Shown: piece by piece, positions 8,466 to 16,262 of the stretch
Layout of the letters: each line of letters opens with the position of its first letter
How positions within the stretch are numbered: position 1 is the stretch's first letter
NCBI GenBank assembly: GCA_021129835.1
Contig: JAJOKM010000082.1
Coordinates: 1 to 23,250, forward strand
Source of the DNA: Thermodesulfovibrionales bacterium
GTDB lineage: Bacteria > Nitrospirota > Thermodesulfovibrionia > Thermodesulfovibrionales > Dissulfurispiraceae
Direction of reading: 5' to 3'
Length of the DNA stretch: 23,250 nt
Notes under the pieces: model-generated
What the model was told of the DNA's origin: nothing
The model's database searches: none
Seen by the model: the letters and a program-made list of their open reading frames with translations, nothing else
Made by a program: the position numbers and the translations under genes

Positions 8466-9722
8466 TTACCTCCTCACCAAAGATTGAATGGCCTTTAACG
8501 ATGAGGCCGTACTTCCCTGGACACTCGAGTAGACATCAGCCGGTTTTGCGGCACAGCCAACTGCATGCATCCCCCTAGGAGTAAATACAATAAAACCGTC
8601 TGTATCATAAGATACATCAGTCGGAATCTTCCATTGTTGTGTGGAAGGAACCATGCCAGCAGCCAAAACGACAAGGTCAGCCTCTTCATATATTTTTTTC
8701 CCTGTGGCCACATCCTCGGCTGCCACGGTGAGATCTCCAGTAGCGGCATCCTCCTCGATATCGGCAACCTTGCCCTTAATAAACCTTATCTTTTCATCCT
8801 GTTTAGCCTTCAGGTAGAGCCTCTCATACCTTCCAGGGGTGCGAATATCTATGTAATATATAGTGGATATAGCATCCGGATACTGCTCACGCACGTAAGA
8901 AGACTGCTTTATCGAGGCAAGGCAGCATACATAAGAACAATAAGCGAGATGATTTTCATCACGAGACCCGGCACACTGCACAAAGGCTACATTTGAGACC
9001 TCTTTTCCGTCAGATGGACGGAGTATTTTGCCATTTGTCGGACCATTGGGAGCTGCCAGTCGTTCCATCATCATATTGGTAATGACATTTTTATATTTGC
9101 CAAATCCAAGGGCATCAAGTCTTGCGGCATCGTATGGATTCCATCCGGTAGCCCATATTATTGCACCTACCTTTAAGGAAATGGCTTGTGGTTTCATATG
9201 AATATCGATAGCTCCGTACTTGCAAGCCTCTATGCACTTGCCACAATCTTCTTCGCTACAGTAATCCCTGTCGATTACATACCTCATCGGGAAGGCGAAG
9301 TCTTGAGGCAGGTAGGCAGCTTTTGTTTTATCCATGCCAAAGTTAAAGTCATTCGGTCTTTCAGTAGTACATGCCTCCTCACAAGCCTTACACGCAGTGC
9401 AGTTCTCATTAACATAGCGGGGGTTAACCTTTATCGCTACATCAAAATCTCCTTCAGAGCCAGAAACCTTCTCTACTTCAGTCAGCGTATAAATTCTAAT
9501 TCTCGGATTACTTTTGATCCTCCTGAAATTTATTTCGAGTCCGCAATTCGGAGGACACAACTTCGGGAAATATTTGTTCAGCTGGGATACTCTTCCGCCA
9601 AGGGTTGCCTCTTTCTCAATGAGAATAACATTATACCCCACCTCTGCTGTCTCTACCGCGGCGGTTATCCCGCTCATCCCGCCACCTATAACCAAGACAG
9701 TTTTCGTTTTCTCCACCACCAT
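8466..9722 (-). CDS. qmoA: QmoA: quinone-interacting oxidoreductase, HdrA-like flavoprotein
   Basis: This is a 418-residue HdrA-like FAD protein of the usual QmoA size. The Rossmann motif VIGGGMSG lies at residues 11-18, followed by the HdrA-type segment with C56 and C60. There are two sets of four Cys: C108, C111, C114, C118 and C155, C160, C163, C167. A CAGSRDE block and YCSYVCC follow, then a C-terminal FAD-binding end. It pairs with QmoB on the cytoplasmic side and is thought to be close to the AprAB contact point. The start has GGAGGGG about 5 nt upstream and lies 53 bp after YkgJ-family paralog 1, so those genes are probably cotranscribed. QmoB is paralogous, but it is longer and carries the MvhD domain. 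Confidence 0.95.
   Translation of the reverse strand: MVVEKTKTVLVIGGGMSGITAAVETAEVGYNVILIEKEATLGGRVSQLNKYFPKLCPPNCGLEINFRRIKSNPRIRIYTLTEVEKVSGSEGDFDVAIKVNPRYVNENCTACKACEEACTTERPNDFNFGMDKTKAAYLPQDFAFPMRYVIDRDYCSEEDCGKCIEACKYGAIDIHMKPQAISLKVGAIIWATGWNPYDAARLDALGFGKYKNVITNMMMERLAAPNGPTNGKILRPSDGKEVSNVAFVQCAGSRDENHLAYCSYVCCLASIKQSSYVREQYPDAISTIYYIDIRTPGRYERLYLKAKQDEKIRFIKGKVADIEEDAATGDLTVAAEDVATGKKIYEEADLVVLAAGMVPSTQQWKIPTDVSYDTDGFIVFTPRGMHAVGCAAKPADVYSSVQGSTASSLKAIQSLVRR
8469..8474 (-). promoter_or_regulatory. Ribosome binding site of qmoB inside the end of qmoA
   Basis: The minus strand reads AGGAGG TAA GGAT ATG: the Shine-Dalgarno codes for the last two Arg codons of QmoA, directly followed by the qmoA stop and, 7 nt from the site, the qmoB ATG. 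This supports translational coupling and a fixed QmoA:QmoB ratio. Confidence 0.85.
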
Positions 9723-9775
9723 GCTACCCCTCCATGAGTAAATATTTTTCTCTTAAAGGAACTTAGGAGTCTTAA

Positions 9776-10549
9776 TTAGTTTTGCTTCGTTTTCAATGTC
9801 TCTTTGAGCATCAAAATATATTTCAGATACCTAAAACCGAATTTCATCAGTGATACTTCGTCAGTCCTTATTTTCTGGATTTCATCTTTGTCTATCTCAA
9901 AGAGATCAAGAAGCGTGCTCTCAAATACATACTTTTTAAATCTATCTAAGTCATAACTTGCCATATACATCATTGCCTGCTTTTTATCGTCAAGGCTATG
10001 GCCGGGGACATCTCTTCTTAACTGGATCTCTTTCCACTCTCTGTTCATATCATCATAAAAATCAACTCCCTGGTCAATTCTCCATGTCTCGATCGTCCAC
10101 TCCTTGCCCCCTTGAGAGCCAAGACAGTTTGGGTCTGTTATAAAGAAATAGGATTCCTCGCCCACTGCCTCTCCTCCTGATTGCCTGCTCATAGCAGTTA
10201 CTTGGCCGATAGGGTAATAGCGGCAACTTGCCGGCCTGTCTGCATAGACGAAGCAGCCTTCAGGTGTAACAAAAGGGCATCTCTTCCTGCTGCCATCCAT
10301 TGTCTTGATCATAGCGTAAGGATGCAAGGACTTTTCATCAATCGAAATATAGACGTAATTCTTAAGAAACTCCCCCGAGGAGATCTTCAGCCTCTTTTTC
10401 ATCCTCAAGACATCATAGGGCGTCAGGATAATATCCGCCTGGCCGCAGCATCTGTTAAAGCATTTTATACCTTTATAACAGTTAAACTTAAATTTAGTGG
10501 CAAGAGTTCGGATAGTTGGTTCGACCATACTCATATCAAGCATATTCAT
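9776..10549 (-). CDS. YkgJ-family cysteine-cluster protein, paralog 1 (upstream of qmoA)
   Basis: This 257-residue soluble protein belongs to the YkgJ/PF03692-like group, often named zinc- or iron-chelating, or Fe-S oxidoreductase. Function is unknown. The N-terminal motif is C24-x5-C30-x3-C34-C35, followed by LTPYDVLRM and SSGEFLKNY, then C91PF-x6-C99-x9-C109RYYP and C142LG. The C-terminal half is helical and charged (W.IDQGVDFYDDMN; YMASYDLDRF). No signal peptide or membrane segment is seen. It is collinear with paralog 2 upstream and shares all eight cysteines. It lies 53 bp before qmoA in the same orientation, in a block that is otherwise entirely APS reduction. That context suggests metal-cluster assembly, protection or electron transfer for AprAB or Qmo, but this is inference. 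GAGAGG precedes the start; other in-frame ATGs follow at residues 3, 6 and 8. Confidence 0.85.
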   Translation of the reverse strand: MNMLDMSMVEPTIRTLATKFKFNCYKGIKCFNRCCGQADIILTPYDVLRMKKRLKISSGEFLKNYVYISIDEKSLHPYAMIKTMDGSRKRCPFVTPEGCFVYADRPASCRYYPIGQVTAMSRQSGGEAVGEESYFFITDPNCLGSQGGKEWTIETWRIDQGVDFYDDMNREWKEIQLRRDVPGHSLDDKKQAMMYMASYDLDRFKKYVFESTLLDLFEIDKDEIQKIRTDEVSLMKFGFRYLKYILMLKETLKTKQN

Positions 10550-10626
10550 TCTCTTTTTCCTCTCTCAGTTCATGAATTTATTAGGTAACTCCGTTAACAC
10601 GCAAAACAGTCACATCGAAAATAGTT

Positions 10627-10655
10627 ATTATAGACGACATAACAAAAAAGATTAA
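10627..10655 (-). promoter_or_regulatory. Possible promoter for YkgJ paralog 1-qmoABC
   Basis: In the 117-bp spacer between the two YkgJ genes the minus strand has a perfect TATAAT (10632-10627). The -35 region 17 nt upstream (TTAATC) is poor. Initiation would give a leader of about 70 nt before the YkgJ paralog 1 start. It is tentative: one hexamer in AT-rich DNA can arise by chance. Confidence 0.3.
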
Positions 10656-10666
10656 AGGGAGGGGAC

Positions 10667-11467
10667 TTATTTCGAGGCTAAATATTCTTCCCTCCTGGCC
10701 TGAAGAAGCTTATCGACTGCTTTACCTTTAGGTTTTAAGGTATCTTCCCGGAATAGACTAAATCTTACCCATCTATAGCCAAAGCTTAAGAGTTCTTCCT
10801 CGTCTTCTTGTATCTTTTCGATCTCCATTTTTTTAATATCTATACTATCAAAAAAATGGGTCTCAAAAAGAAACCTCCTGAACTCATCCATGTCATAGCA
10901 GGCCATATAAAGCATCTTCGCCCTTTCTAAATCAAGCTTATTGCCCTTCCGGAAATAATTATGCAAAGTAATTTCCTTATAGGATTCATTCATTTTATCA
11001 TAGATATCAATCCCTTGATCAGTCTTCCACTCCTTTATTATCCATTGTTTTTCTTCTCTGAACCCGAGACATGAGGGCTTTTCTGCTATAGAAAACTCTT
11101 CTTCGATCAAAAAATCTTCTTCCCCCGGAAAAACCGGAAATAGGGGATACATCCTGCATGCCCATGGCCTGCCGTGGTATATCATGCACCCACTTGGGGC
11201 AACAAAAGGGCAGCTTTTGTCTTCATCTTCTGACATTTTAAGCACTACCAGAGGCAGTCCTTCATCTCCCAGGAGTGAGATTGTATATCTCTTTAAGAAC
11301 TCACCAGAAGACAATCCGCTGTCTCTTCTCATCCTGAAGAGATCGTAGGGTGTAAGAAAGATGTTTGTATCGCTGCAGCAGTCATTGAAACAGGGAAGAC
11401 CGATGTGACACAAAAAATTAAATCTGTCCTGCTGGGAGAGCTTTAATTTAGTGTTACCTTCATTCAT
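10667..11467 (-). CDS. YkgJ-family cysteine-cluster protein, paralog 2 (downstream of aprA)
   Basis: This 266-residue soluble protein is homologous along its whole length to its neighbour. The cysteine pattern is identical: C20-x5-C26-x3-C30-C31, C86PF-x6-C94-x9-C104RMYP and C133LG. Shared blocks include LTPYD, SSGEFLK, DQG.D.YD.MNE and Y.ACYDMDEF. It differs by a Lys/Arg-rich C-terminal tail (about 240-266). The two copies are well diverged, so the tandem duplication is probably old and each copy may have its own role. It sits 110 bp after aprA, behind a strong inverted repeat, in the same orientation as the sulfate-reduction genes. Family membership is clear; the role is not known. The ribosome site is weak (AGAAG far upstream), so the exact start could shift. 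Confidence 0.84.
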   Translation of the reverse strand: MNEGNTKLKLSQQDRFNFLCHIGLPCFNDCCSDTNIFLTPYDLFRMRRDSGLSSGEFLKRYTISLLGDEGLPLVVLKMSEDEDKSCPFVAPSGCMIYHGRPWACRMYPLFPVFPGEEDFLIEEEFSIAEKPSCLGFREEKQWIIKEWKTDQGIDIYDKMNESYKEITLHNYFRKGNKLDLERAKMLYMACYDMDEFRRFLFETHFFDSIDIKKMEIEKIQEDEEELLSFGYRWVRFSLFREDTLKPKGKAVDKLLQARREEYLASK

Positions 11468-11503
11468 AAAGCATTTTCTTCTGCTATAACTACGGTCTAA
11501 TAG

Positions 11504-11544
11504 ATTTATGAGGAACGACCCTAAAAGAATCGTCCCTCATAAAT
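11504..11544 (-). promoter_or_regulatory. Strong hairpin between aprA and YkgJ paralog 2
   Basis: A 15-bp inverted repeat joins 11504-11518 and 11530-11544 across an 11-nt loop. The single imperfect position becomes a G-U pair in the minus-strand RNA, so the message would carry an unbroken stem starting ATTTATGAGGGACGA. It lies 33 nt after the aprA stop. No U-tract follows, so it may act in mRNA processing or 3' stabilisation of an abundant sat-aprBA message, or as partial termination. Confidence 0.6.
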
Positions 11545-11577
11545 CATGAGTAAATACCCCGTAGCTACTGGCCCGAC

Positions 11578-13494
11578 CTATATAATAGAAATCATCGGTC
11601 TTCTGACCACCTGCCACTCCTTCTTATCCAGATCATACTTCATATTTACGAACTCCCTCTGATTCTCATCCAGGTTTAGGTAGTCGTGCTTATAGTAGTA
11701 TCCAGGAAATCTCGACTCCTTCCGCGCCAGCCTTGTCCTTGCGCATGCCTCGCCGACCCAGTACCTATGGGTAGCCTCCCATGTCCTCAGCAGTTCGTGG
11801 ATGTTCTTGGCGCCAATCTTATCCATATCCTCGCCGCAGAAGCCTAACTTCCAGATGCCTTCCTCGAGCATTTTGTCGGATGTTCCATAGAGGGTCTCCC
11901 ATCCACCGCAATACTCGCCCATTATCTTCTGCACCCGGAATAGAAAATTATGAGGGGAGATATAGTTAGGATTTACATCACCCGTCACTGTATATCCGCT
12001 CTTTTCTTCGTAGAGGGCAAGCGGTCGGTATACCTCCTCTTTAAGCCTGTTTGTCGTGTCATCCGATATTGTCGGTTTATAGTCCTTCTGTTCGTAGACA
12101 AACCTGACCATTTCCTTTCCTACTATCCTTCCCTGTGCATGTGAGCCACTCGAAAACTTATGGGCGCATGCCCCCACTCCACACCCTGCAGTGAACAGAC
12201 CCATAACGGTCGTCATGCAGTTATAGTGAGCCGGGAATGAATCCTTGTATTCGGCCGGCATAAGATCTTCAGGGCCACAGACCCAGGCACCGCTAGAGCA
12301 GGCATGTGAACCTATAAAGACAGGCTCTGACATTTGAAGCTCCATAGGCTTCTCTAATGGGTCTATATTATGGGCAGCCCAGTTTGTGGCGCCCGTGATA
12401 GTCATATCGAGAAAGTCCTCCCATGCCTCGTTTTCGAACTCTTTCAGCTTCTTCTTCATCTTCTTTGCATCTGGTGTCTCTTTCCGGATTCTCTCTGCCA
12501 CCAGATCTGTACGCATAAAAAACGGCGCTTTGCCTTCCTGCTTTGTGAGTATCATCTCGTAGTTTCTCATAGGGGTTGGGCAAGGCTTCGCCTTGGAATA
12601 TGGCGCCCACGCCTCTAACTGCGTTGGATATCCATCAACATATGACCCGCCATAGGCATCTGTTGCCGGCGTCTTAAATAACAGGAAGAATGCCCCAACC
12701 GGGCCATAGGAGTCTTTAAACCTTGGAGGGACGAAAGTATTATCCATCTGGGTGAGTTCGCCGCCTGACTGGAGTATAAGGGCATAGGTCGACCCGTTAA
12801 CGAAGGGAGGCATCCATGACCTCCCGAAGCCTTCAGCCTGAGACCTTGGTCTAAATACATGGACCGCCCCACCCAAGGCACAATAAACCACCTTTGCCTT
12901 AAAGACATAGAATTTATCTTCCCTGACGCTAAAGCCGACTGCGCCACATACCCTGTTAGACTCTTTCTCATCTTTCAGGAGGTGTGTGATGTAAATCCTC
13001 TCTAGTAGTTCGCCTTTATCGCCGAGATCAGCTATTGCGCTTTTTGCTGCCTCTGCTACGAGGATCTTATAGCTCTCTCCGCTGATCATCACCTGCCACT
13101 CACCAGATTTTACATAATTGTCGTCTTCATCTTTCCATATAGGGAGCCCCCACTTCTCGAAGAGCTTGACGCTTGAGTCCACATGTCTTGCAACATCATA
13201 GACCAGGTCCTGCCTCACTAACCCCATCTGGTCATTCGTGACATACTCAACAAACCTCTCCGGCATACGGGGATTCTGGGTCACCTTTCCATCAAGTCCC
13301 ATGTATGTATTGATGGCAGAAAGCCCCATCGCTACAGGGCCGCTTCTGTCGATAGCAGCCTTGTCCACCATCGTCACCTTTAAACCCAGCGGCTTTGCCC
13401 AGTATGCAGCCTCTACGACGGCACCACAGCCAGACATCCCCCCGCCAAGCACCAATATATCAGTCTCAACGACCTCTGTCGTAAATTCTTTCAT
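11578..13494 (-). CDS. aprA: Adenylylsulfate (APS) reductase alpha subunit
   Basis: This 638-residue FAD subunit belongs to the fumarate-reductase/succinate-dehydrogenase flavoprotein superfamily and has the usual AprA length. It reduces APS to sulfite plus AMP in the cytoplasm. The FAD-binding LVLGGGMSGCG lies near the N-terminus. R258 (in TFVPPRFKDSYGPVGA) and H397 (in FIGSHACSSGAWV) probably correspond to the active-site Arg265 and His398 of Archaeoglobus AprA. The block GLFTAGCGVGACAHKFSSGS closes the FAD site. aprB precedes it by 16 bp, the standard aprBA order, and a GGAGGG site lies 7 nt before the ATG. Sulfur oxidisers also carry AprA. The neighbouring qmoABC, sat and hppA are compatible with either direction, but favour sulfate reduction. 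Confidence 0.97.
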   Translation of the reverse strand: MKEFTTEVVETDILVLGGGMSGCGAVVEAAYWAKPLGLKVTMVDKAAIDRSGPVAMGLSAINTYMGLDGKVTQNPRMPERFVEYVTNDQMGLVRQDLVYDVARHVDSSVKLFEKWGLPIWKDEDDNYVKSGEWQVMISGESYKILVAEAAKSAIADLGDKGELLERIYITHLLKDEKESNRVCGAVGFSVREDKFYVFKAKVVYCALGGAVHVFRPRSQAEGFGRSWMPPFVNGSTYALILQSGGELTQMDNTFVPPRFKDSYGPVGAFFLLFKTPATDAYGGSYVDGYPTQLEAWAPYSKAKPCPTPMRNYEMILTKQEGKAPFFMRTDLVAERIRKETPDAKKMKKKLKEFENEAWEDFLDMTITGATNWAAHNIDPLEKPMELQMSEPVFIGSHACSSGAWVCGPEDLMPAEYKDSFPAHYNCMTTVMGLFTAGCGVGACAHKFSSGSHAQGRIVGKEMVRFVYEQKDYKPTISDDTTNRLKEEVYRPLALYEEKSGYTVTGDVNPNYISPHNFLFRVQKIMGEYCGGWETLYGTSDKMLEEGIWKLGFCGEDMDKIGAKNIHELLRTWEATHRYWVGEACARTRLARKESRFPGYYYKHDYLNLDENQREFVNMKYDLDKKEWQVVRRPMISII

Positions 13495-13510
13495 AGTTGT
13501 CCCTCCTTTC

Positions 13511-13957
13511 TTATTTTTTCTGCGTTGGAAGTTCTTTTACTCCCATTATATCAGGCTCTCCAAGGAGCAAAGGATTAGCTAAATCTGCTGGATTTGCCTC
13601 AGGAAACCCCTCGAGCGCCTTTATCGAGGCCTCTGGTGTAGTCCTTGTTGGATATTTAAATCTTTTAACTCTCCCGTCTCTGTATGTGATTGTCCACATA
13701 ATGTCCTCTGATCCCCTGAGCGGAGTTGATGCAGCGCCAAGAGGCATAAAATCTGCATATCCCCTGACATCCATAGCCTGTTGTGGACATAACTTTACAC
13801 AACAGTAGCACTCCCAGCAATAATTAGGCTCCTGGTTGTAAGCCTTCATCTTCTCTTTGTCCAAAACCATGAGGTTGTTTGGACAAATATACATACATGC
13901 AGTCTTATCCAGTCCCTTGCAGCCGTCACATTTCTCACTAATCACATAGCTAGGCAT
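13511..13957 (-). CDS. aprB: Adenylylsulfate (APS) reductase beta subunit
   Basis: This 148-residue ferredoxin-like subunit carries two [4Fe-4S] clusters that feed electrons to the FAD of AprA. The ligands are C10, C13, C21, C25 (the 7-residue gap is typical of AprB) and C47, C50, C53, C57. Trp48 lies at the place of the tryptophan considered an electron relay in Archaeoglobus AprB. An extended C-terminal tail (about 90-148) is expected to wrap around AprA. The start has a strong AAGGAGG. The 238-bp spacer to sat may hold its own promoter. Confidence 0.97.
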   Translation of the reverse strand: MPSYVISEKCDGCKGLDKTACMYICPNNLMVLDKEKMKAYNQEPNYCWECYCCVKLCPQQAMDVRGYADFMPLGAASTPLRGSEDIMWTITYRDGRVKRFKYPTRTTPEASIKALEGFPEANPADLANPLLLGEPDIMGVKELPTQKK

Positions 13958-13982
13958 CTAAAATACCTCCTTCTTAAGTTGA

Positions 13983-14008
13983 TTGAGCATCAATCTAAAG
14001 ATGCTTAA
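13983..14008. promoter_or_regulatory. Small inverted repeat in the aprB leader
   Basis: TTGAGCATC (13983-13991) and GATGCTTAA (14000-14008) form a 9-bp stem with one mismatch and an 8-nt loop, about 26 nt upstream of the aprB start. Further up the same spacer an orphan AAAGGAGGCG (minus strand, 14110-14101) is not followed by a usable gene. A leader or operator role is possible but unproven. Confidence 0.3.
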
Positions 14009-14195
14009 TAGAAATTATTCAGTCGGTATATGATTACACGGCTAAACAACCCCTTTGCCTCATTCAAACGAAACAACCTAATTTCAAAGCTCTTGACTCA
14101 CGCCTCCTTTCTATAATTAATACCAGTTATTAGCGCCAGTGTTACTAACTTAACAGTAGGCTTTGCCACCGGCTAACATAACTGATTAAGATCTC

Positions 14196-15434
14196 TCACC
14201 TAGACACGGAAAAAACATGATCCCTCTCTTCTTCAGTCAATCCAGCGTAATATCCCCTCAGTACCTCTAAGACTTCCGCCCTAATAAAACGCGGAGGCAC
14301 CACTTCTCCCTCCGAAAGCACCTTTCTTATTTTTGTTCCGCTGGGGACTATCCTGTCCTCTTTTACATGTGGACATGTCTTTACTGACGCCATTCCGTCA
14401 CATTTAAGACAGTAAAATACCCTGTCTACTATTTTGAGAGGCCTAATCTCTAACGCATCTTGGGAGACATCATCGAATATCTTCTGTGCATCAAAAGGCC
14501 CATAGTATTCATCAATACCCGCGTGGTTTCTGCCAATAATTAGATGACTACAGCCGTAATTCTGCCTAAAGACTGCATGAAGAAGGGCCTCTCTAGGCCC
14601 CGCATATCTCATATCGAGGGGGTATCCTGCATGCACGCAGGTGCCTTCGACAAAGTAGCGGTCAATAAGAACACCTATGGCCCTTGCAGTCACGCTTGCA
14701 GGGACGCCATCGACTGCCTCTAACTTTCCGAGCAGGTGGTGTATTAAAACGCCGTCACAGATTTCAATAGCGATCTTCGCAAGGTATTCATGCGCCCTGT
14801 GCATCGGGTTTCTAAGCTGAAGCGCCGCAACTGTGCTCCACCCCTTTTTCTTAAATATCTCTCTAGTCTCTGAAGGCTTCAGATAAATTTCAGGATACCT
14901 CTTTGGAAATATGCCCTCGCTCAAAACCTTTAAAGGTCCTGCAAAATTCACACCCGCCTGATTCACCACCATCCTAACCCCAGGGTGATCTATATCAGTA
15001 GTCCTGAATACCTGTTTACACTCGAACTCTTTATCGATCGTGTATTTTTCCGTCACCTTCATGGTAGCTATTATCTCGCTAGTCTCCCCTGATACAATGG
15101 CAACTTCCTCTCCATTTCTTACACTTCCAGCCTGCTCCTCGGTTGCAGAGACAGTTATAGGAATTGGCCAGAATGTGCCATCCGCCAGCTTGCACTCGGC
15201 ACATACACCTTTCCAGTCATCATATCCCATAAACCCACTAAGTGGCGTAAACCCTCCGATACCCATCATTATCAGATCGCCAGCTTCCCGAGGAGTTACC
15301 CTTAACTGCGCAAGTGCCTTTGCCTTTTCCCTCTCTTCCTCTAATTCAGCGCCAGATAGCAAGAGAGGATTCAACCTTTTTTCTCTCCCATGAGGATTCA
15401 CTAATGACGGGTTTTTCACTATCATATCTTTCAT
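14196..15434 (-). CDS. sat: Sulfate adenylyltransferase (ATP sulfurylase)
   Basis: This 412-residue enzyme makes APS and PPi from sulfate and ATP, the activation step of dissimilatory sulfate reduction. Key motifs are QLRNPMHRAHE (206-216), GRNHAGIDEYYG (301-312) and a C-terminal zinc-type site CLKCDGMASVKTCPH (C342, C345, C354, H356). This single-domain form lacks an APS-kinase domain, as in sulfate-respiring bacteria and Archaeoglobus. adk ends 52 bp upstream in the same direction, and aprBA follows after 238 bp. The start has AAGAGGA upstream; a second ATG lies three codons later. The end product PPi is the substrate of the HppA encoded at the end of this locus. Confidence 0.97.
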   Translation of the reverse strand: MKDMIVKNPSLVNPHGREKRLNPLLLSGAELEEEREKAKALAQLRVTPREAGDLIMMGIGGFTPLSGFMGYDDWKGVCAECKLADGTFWPIPITVSATEEQAGSVRNGEEVAIVSGETSEIIATMKVTEKYTIDKEFECKQVFRTTDIDHPGVRMVVNQAGVNFAGPLKVLSEGIFPKRYPEIYLKPSETREIFKKKGWSTVAALQLRNPMHRAHEYLAKIAIEICDGVLIHHLLGKLEAVDGVPASVTARAIGVLIDRYFVEGTCVHAGYPLDMRYAGPREALLHAVFRQNYGCSHLIIGRNHAGIDEYYGPFDAQKIFDDVSQDALEIRPLKIVDRVFYCLKCDGMASVKTCPHVKEDRIVPSGTKIRKVLSEGEVVPPRFIRAEVLEVLRGYYAGLTEEERDHVFSVSR

Positions 15435-15460
15435 ACGTCCTCTTGAGCTACATAGTTTAA

Positions 15461-15473
15461 TAAGAGGGCAATT
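15461..15473. repeat. Fragment matching family B repeat
   Basis: The 13-mer TAAGAGGGCAATT in the adk-sat spacer is identical to 17379-17391, the left end of the family B copy near hisI. The hairpin part is missing. It could be a remnant or chance. Confidence 0.3.
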
Positions 15474-15486
15474 GCCTTCTTAAATT

Positions 15487-16134
15487 TCACTTAGAATCAA
15501 ATATATCACAGATATTTTTAAATATATCATCGATATTGCCAGTTCCAACAACCGATTTCAATATACCCTTTTTGTGGTAATAGCCGATAAGCAATGCTGT
15601 TTGCGCACTATACACATCGAGTCTCTTCTTTATAGTCTCTTCCTTGTCGTCGTCTCTCTGGAATAACTCGCCGCTACATTTATCGCAGGCATTCTCTTTT
15701 TGAGAGGGCGTAAAATAGACATTATACATCTGCTCGCACGACTTGCATGTCCTTCTGCCTGTAAGCCTCTTCATAAGGTCTTCAAAAGGGATGTCGATGC
15801 TGAGCGCAACAGTTAAAGACATGCTTAAAGATCCAAGCATCCTGTCTAACGCCTCTGCCTGTGCTGTATTTCTGGGAAAACCATCAAGAATATATCCGCT
15901 CTTACAGTCATCCTGTCTTAGCCTTTCTTCAACCATGCCCAGCACGGTGCTGTCAGGAACAAGATCACCTCCGTCCATATATGATTTAGCCTCTTTGCCA
16001 AGGGCAGAGCCAACAGCAACCGCCTCTCTCAGGAGATCACCTGTAGAGATCTGCGGGATACCATATTTTGCGACAAGCCTCTTTGCCTGAGTGCCCTTTC
16101 CGGACCCAGGCGCACCTAAAAGAACCACCCTCAT
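15487..16134 (-). CDS. adk: Adenylate kinase with zinc-type LID
   Basis: The 215-residue enzyme interconverts AMP + ATP and 2 ADP. It has the P-loop GAPGSGKGT (7-15), ISTGDLLR in the AMP site, LDGFPRN (84-90) and a long LID with four Cys (C130, C133, C150, C153) typical of metal-binding adenylate kinases. The frame is open 28 codons further upstream, but the ATG at 16134 is preferred: GGAGG lies 6 nt before it, and the P-loop then starts at the standard distance from the N-terminus. Placement 52 bp before sat fits recycling of the AMP produced by APS reductase. adk often lies with ribosomal protein genes, so its place here is notable. Confidence 0.96.
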   Translation of the reverse strand: MRVVLLGAPGSGKGTQAKRLVAKYGIPQISTGDLLREAVAVGSALGKEAKSYMDGGDLVPDSTVLGMVEERLRQDDCKSGYILDGFPRNTAQAEALDRMLGSLSMSLTVALSIDIPFEDLMKRLTGRRTCKSCEQMYNVYFTPSQKENACDKCSGELFQRDDDKEETIKKRLDVYSAQTALLIGYYHKKGILKSVVGTGNIDDIFKNICDIFDSK

Positions 16135-16262
16135 AAATATCCTCCGATTTGAAGCCTTAAAAGCAGAATTTACAGCATAGTTAAATCTCACTAATAGAGA
16201 AAAATAACAGATACGCAAAGGTTAATTCAAGAATAAAATCATTTTTAATTGTAATCCGGGTA

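Noticed and set aside
16135..16218. N-terminal extension of adenylate kinase from an upstream ATG
   Set aside because: The extension has no family similarity, and the downstream ATG has an ideal GGAGG site and places the P-loop at the normal position.
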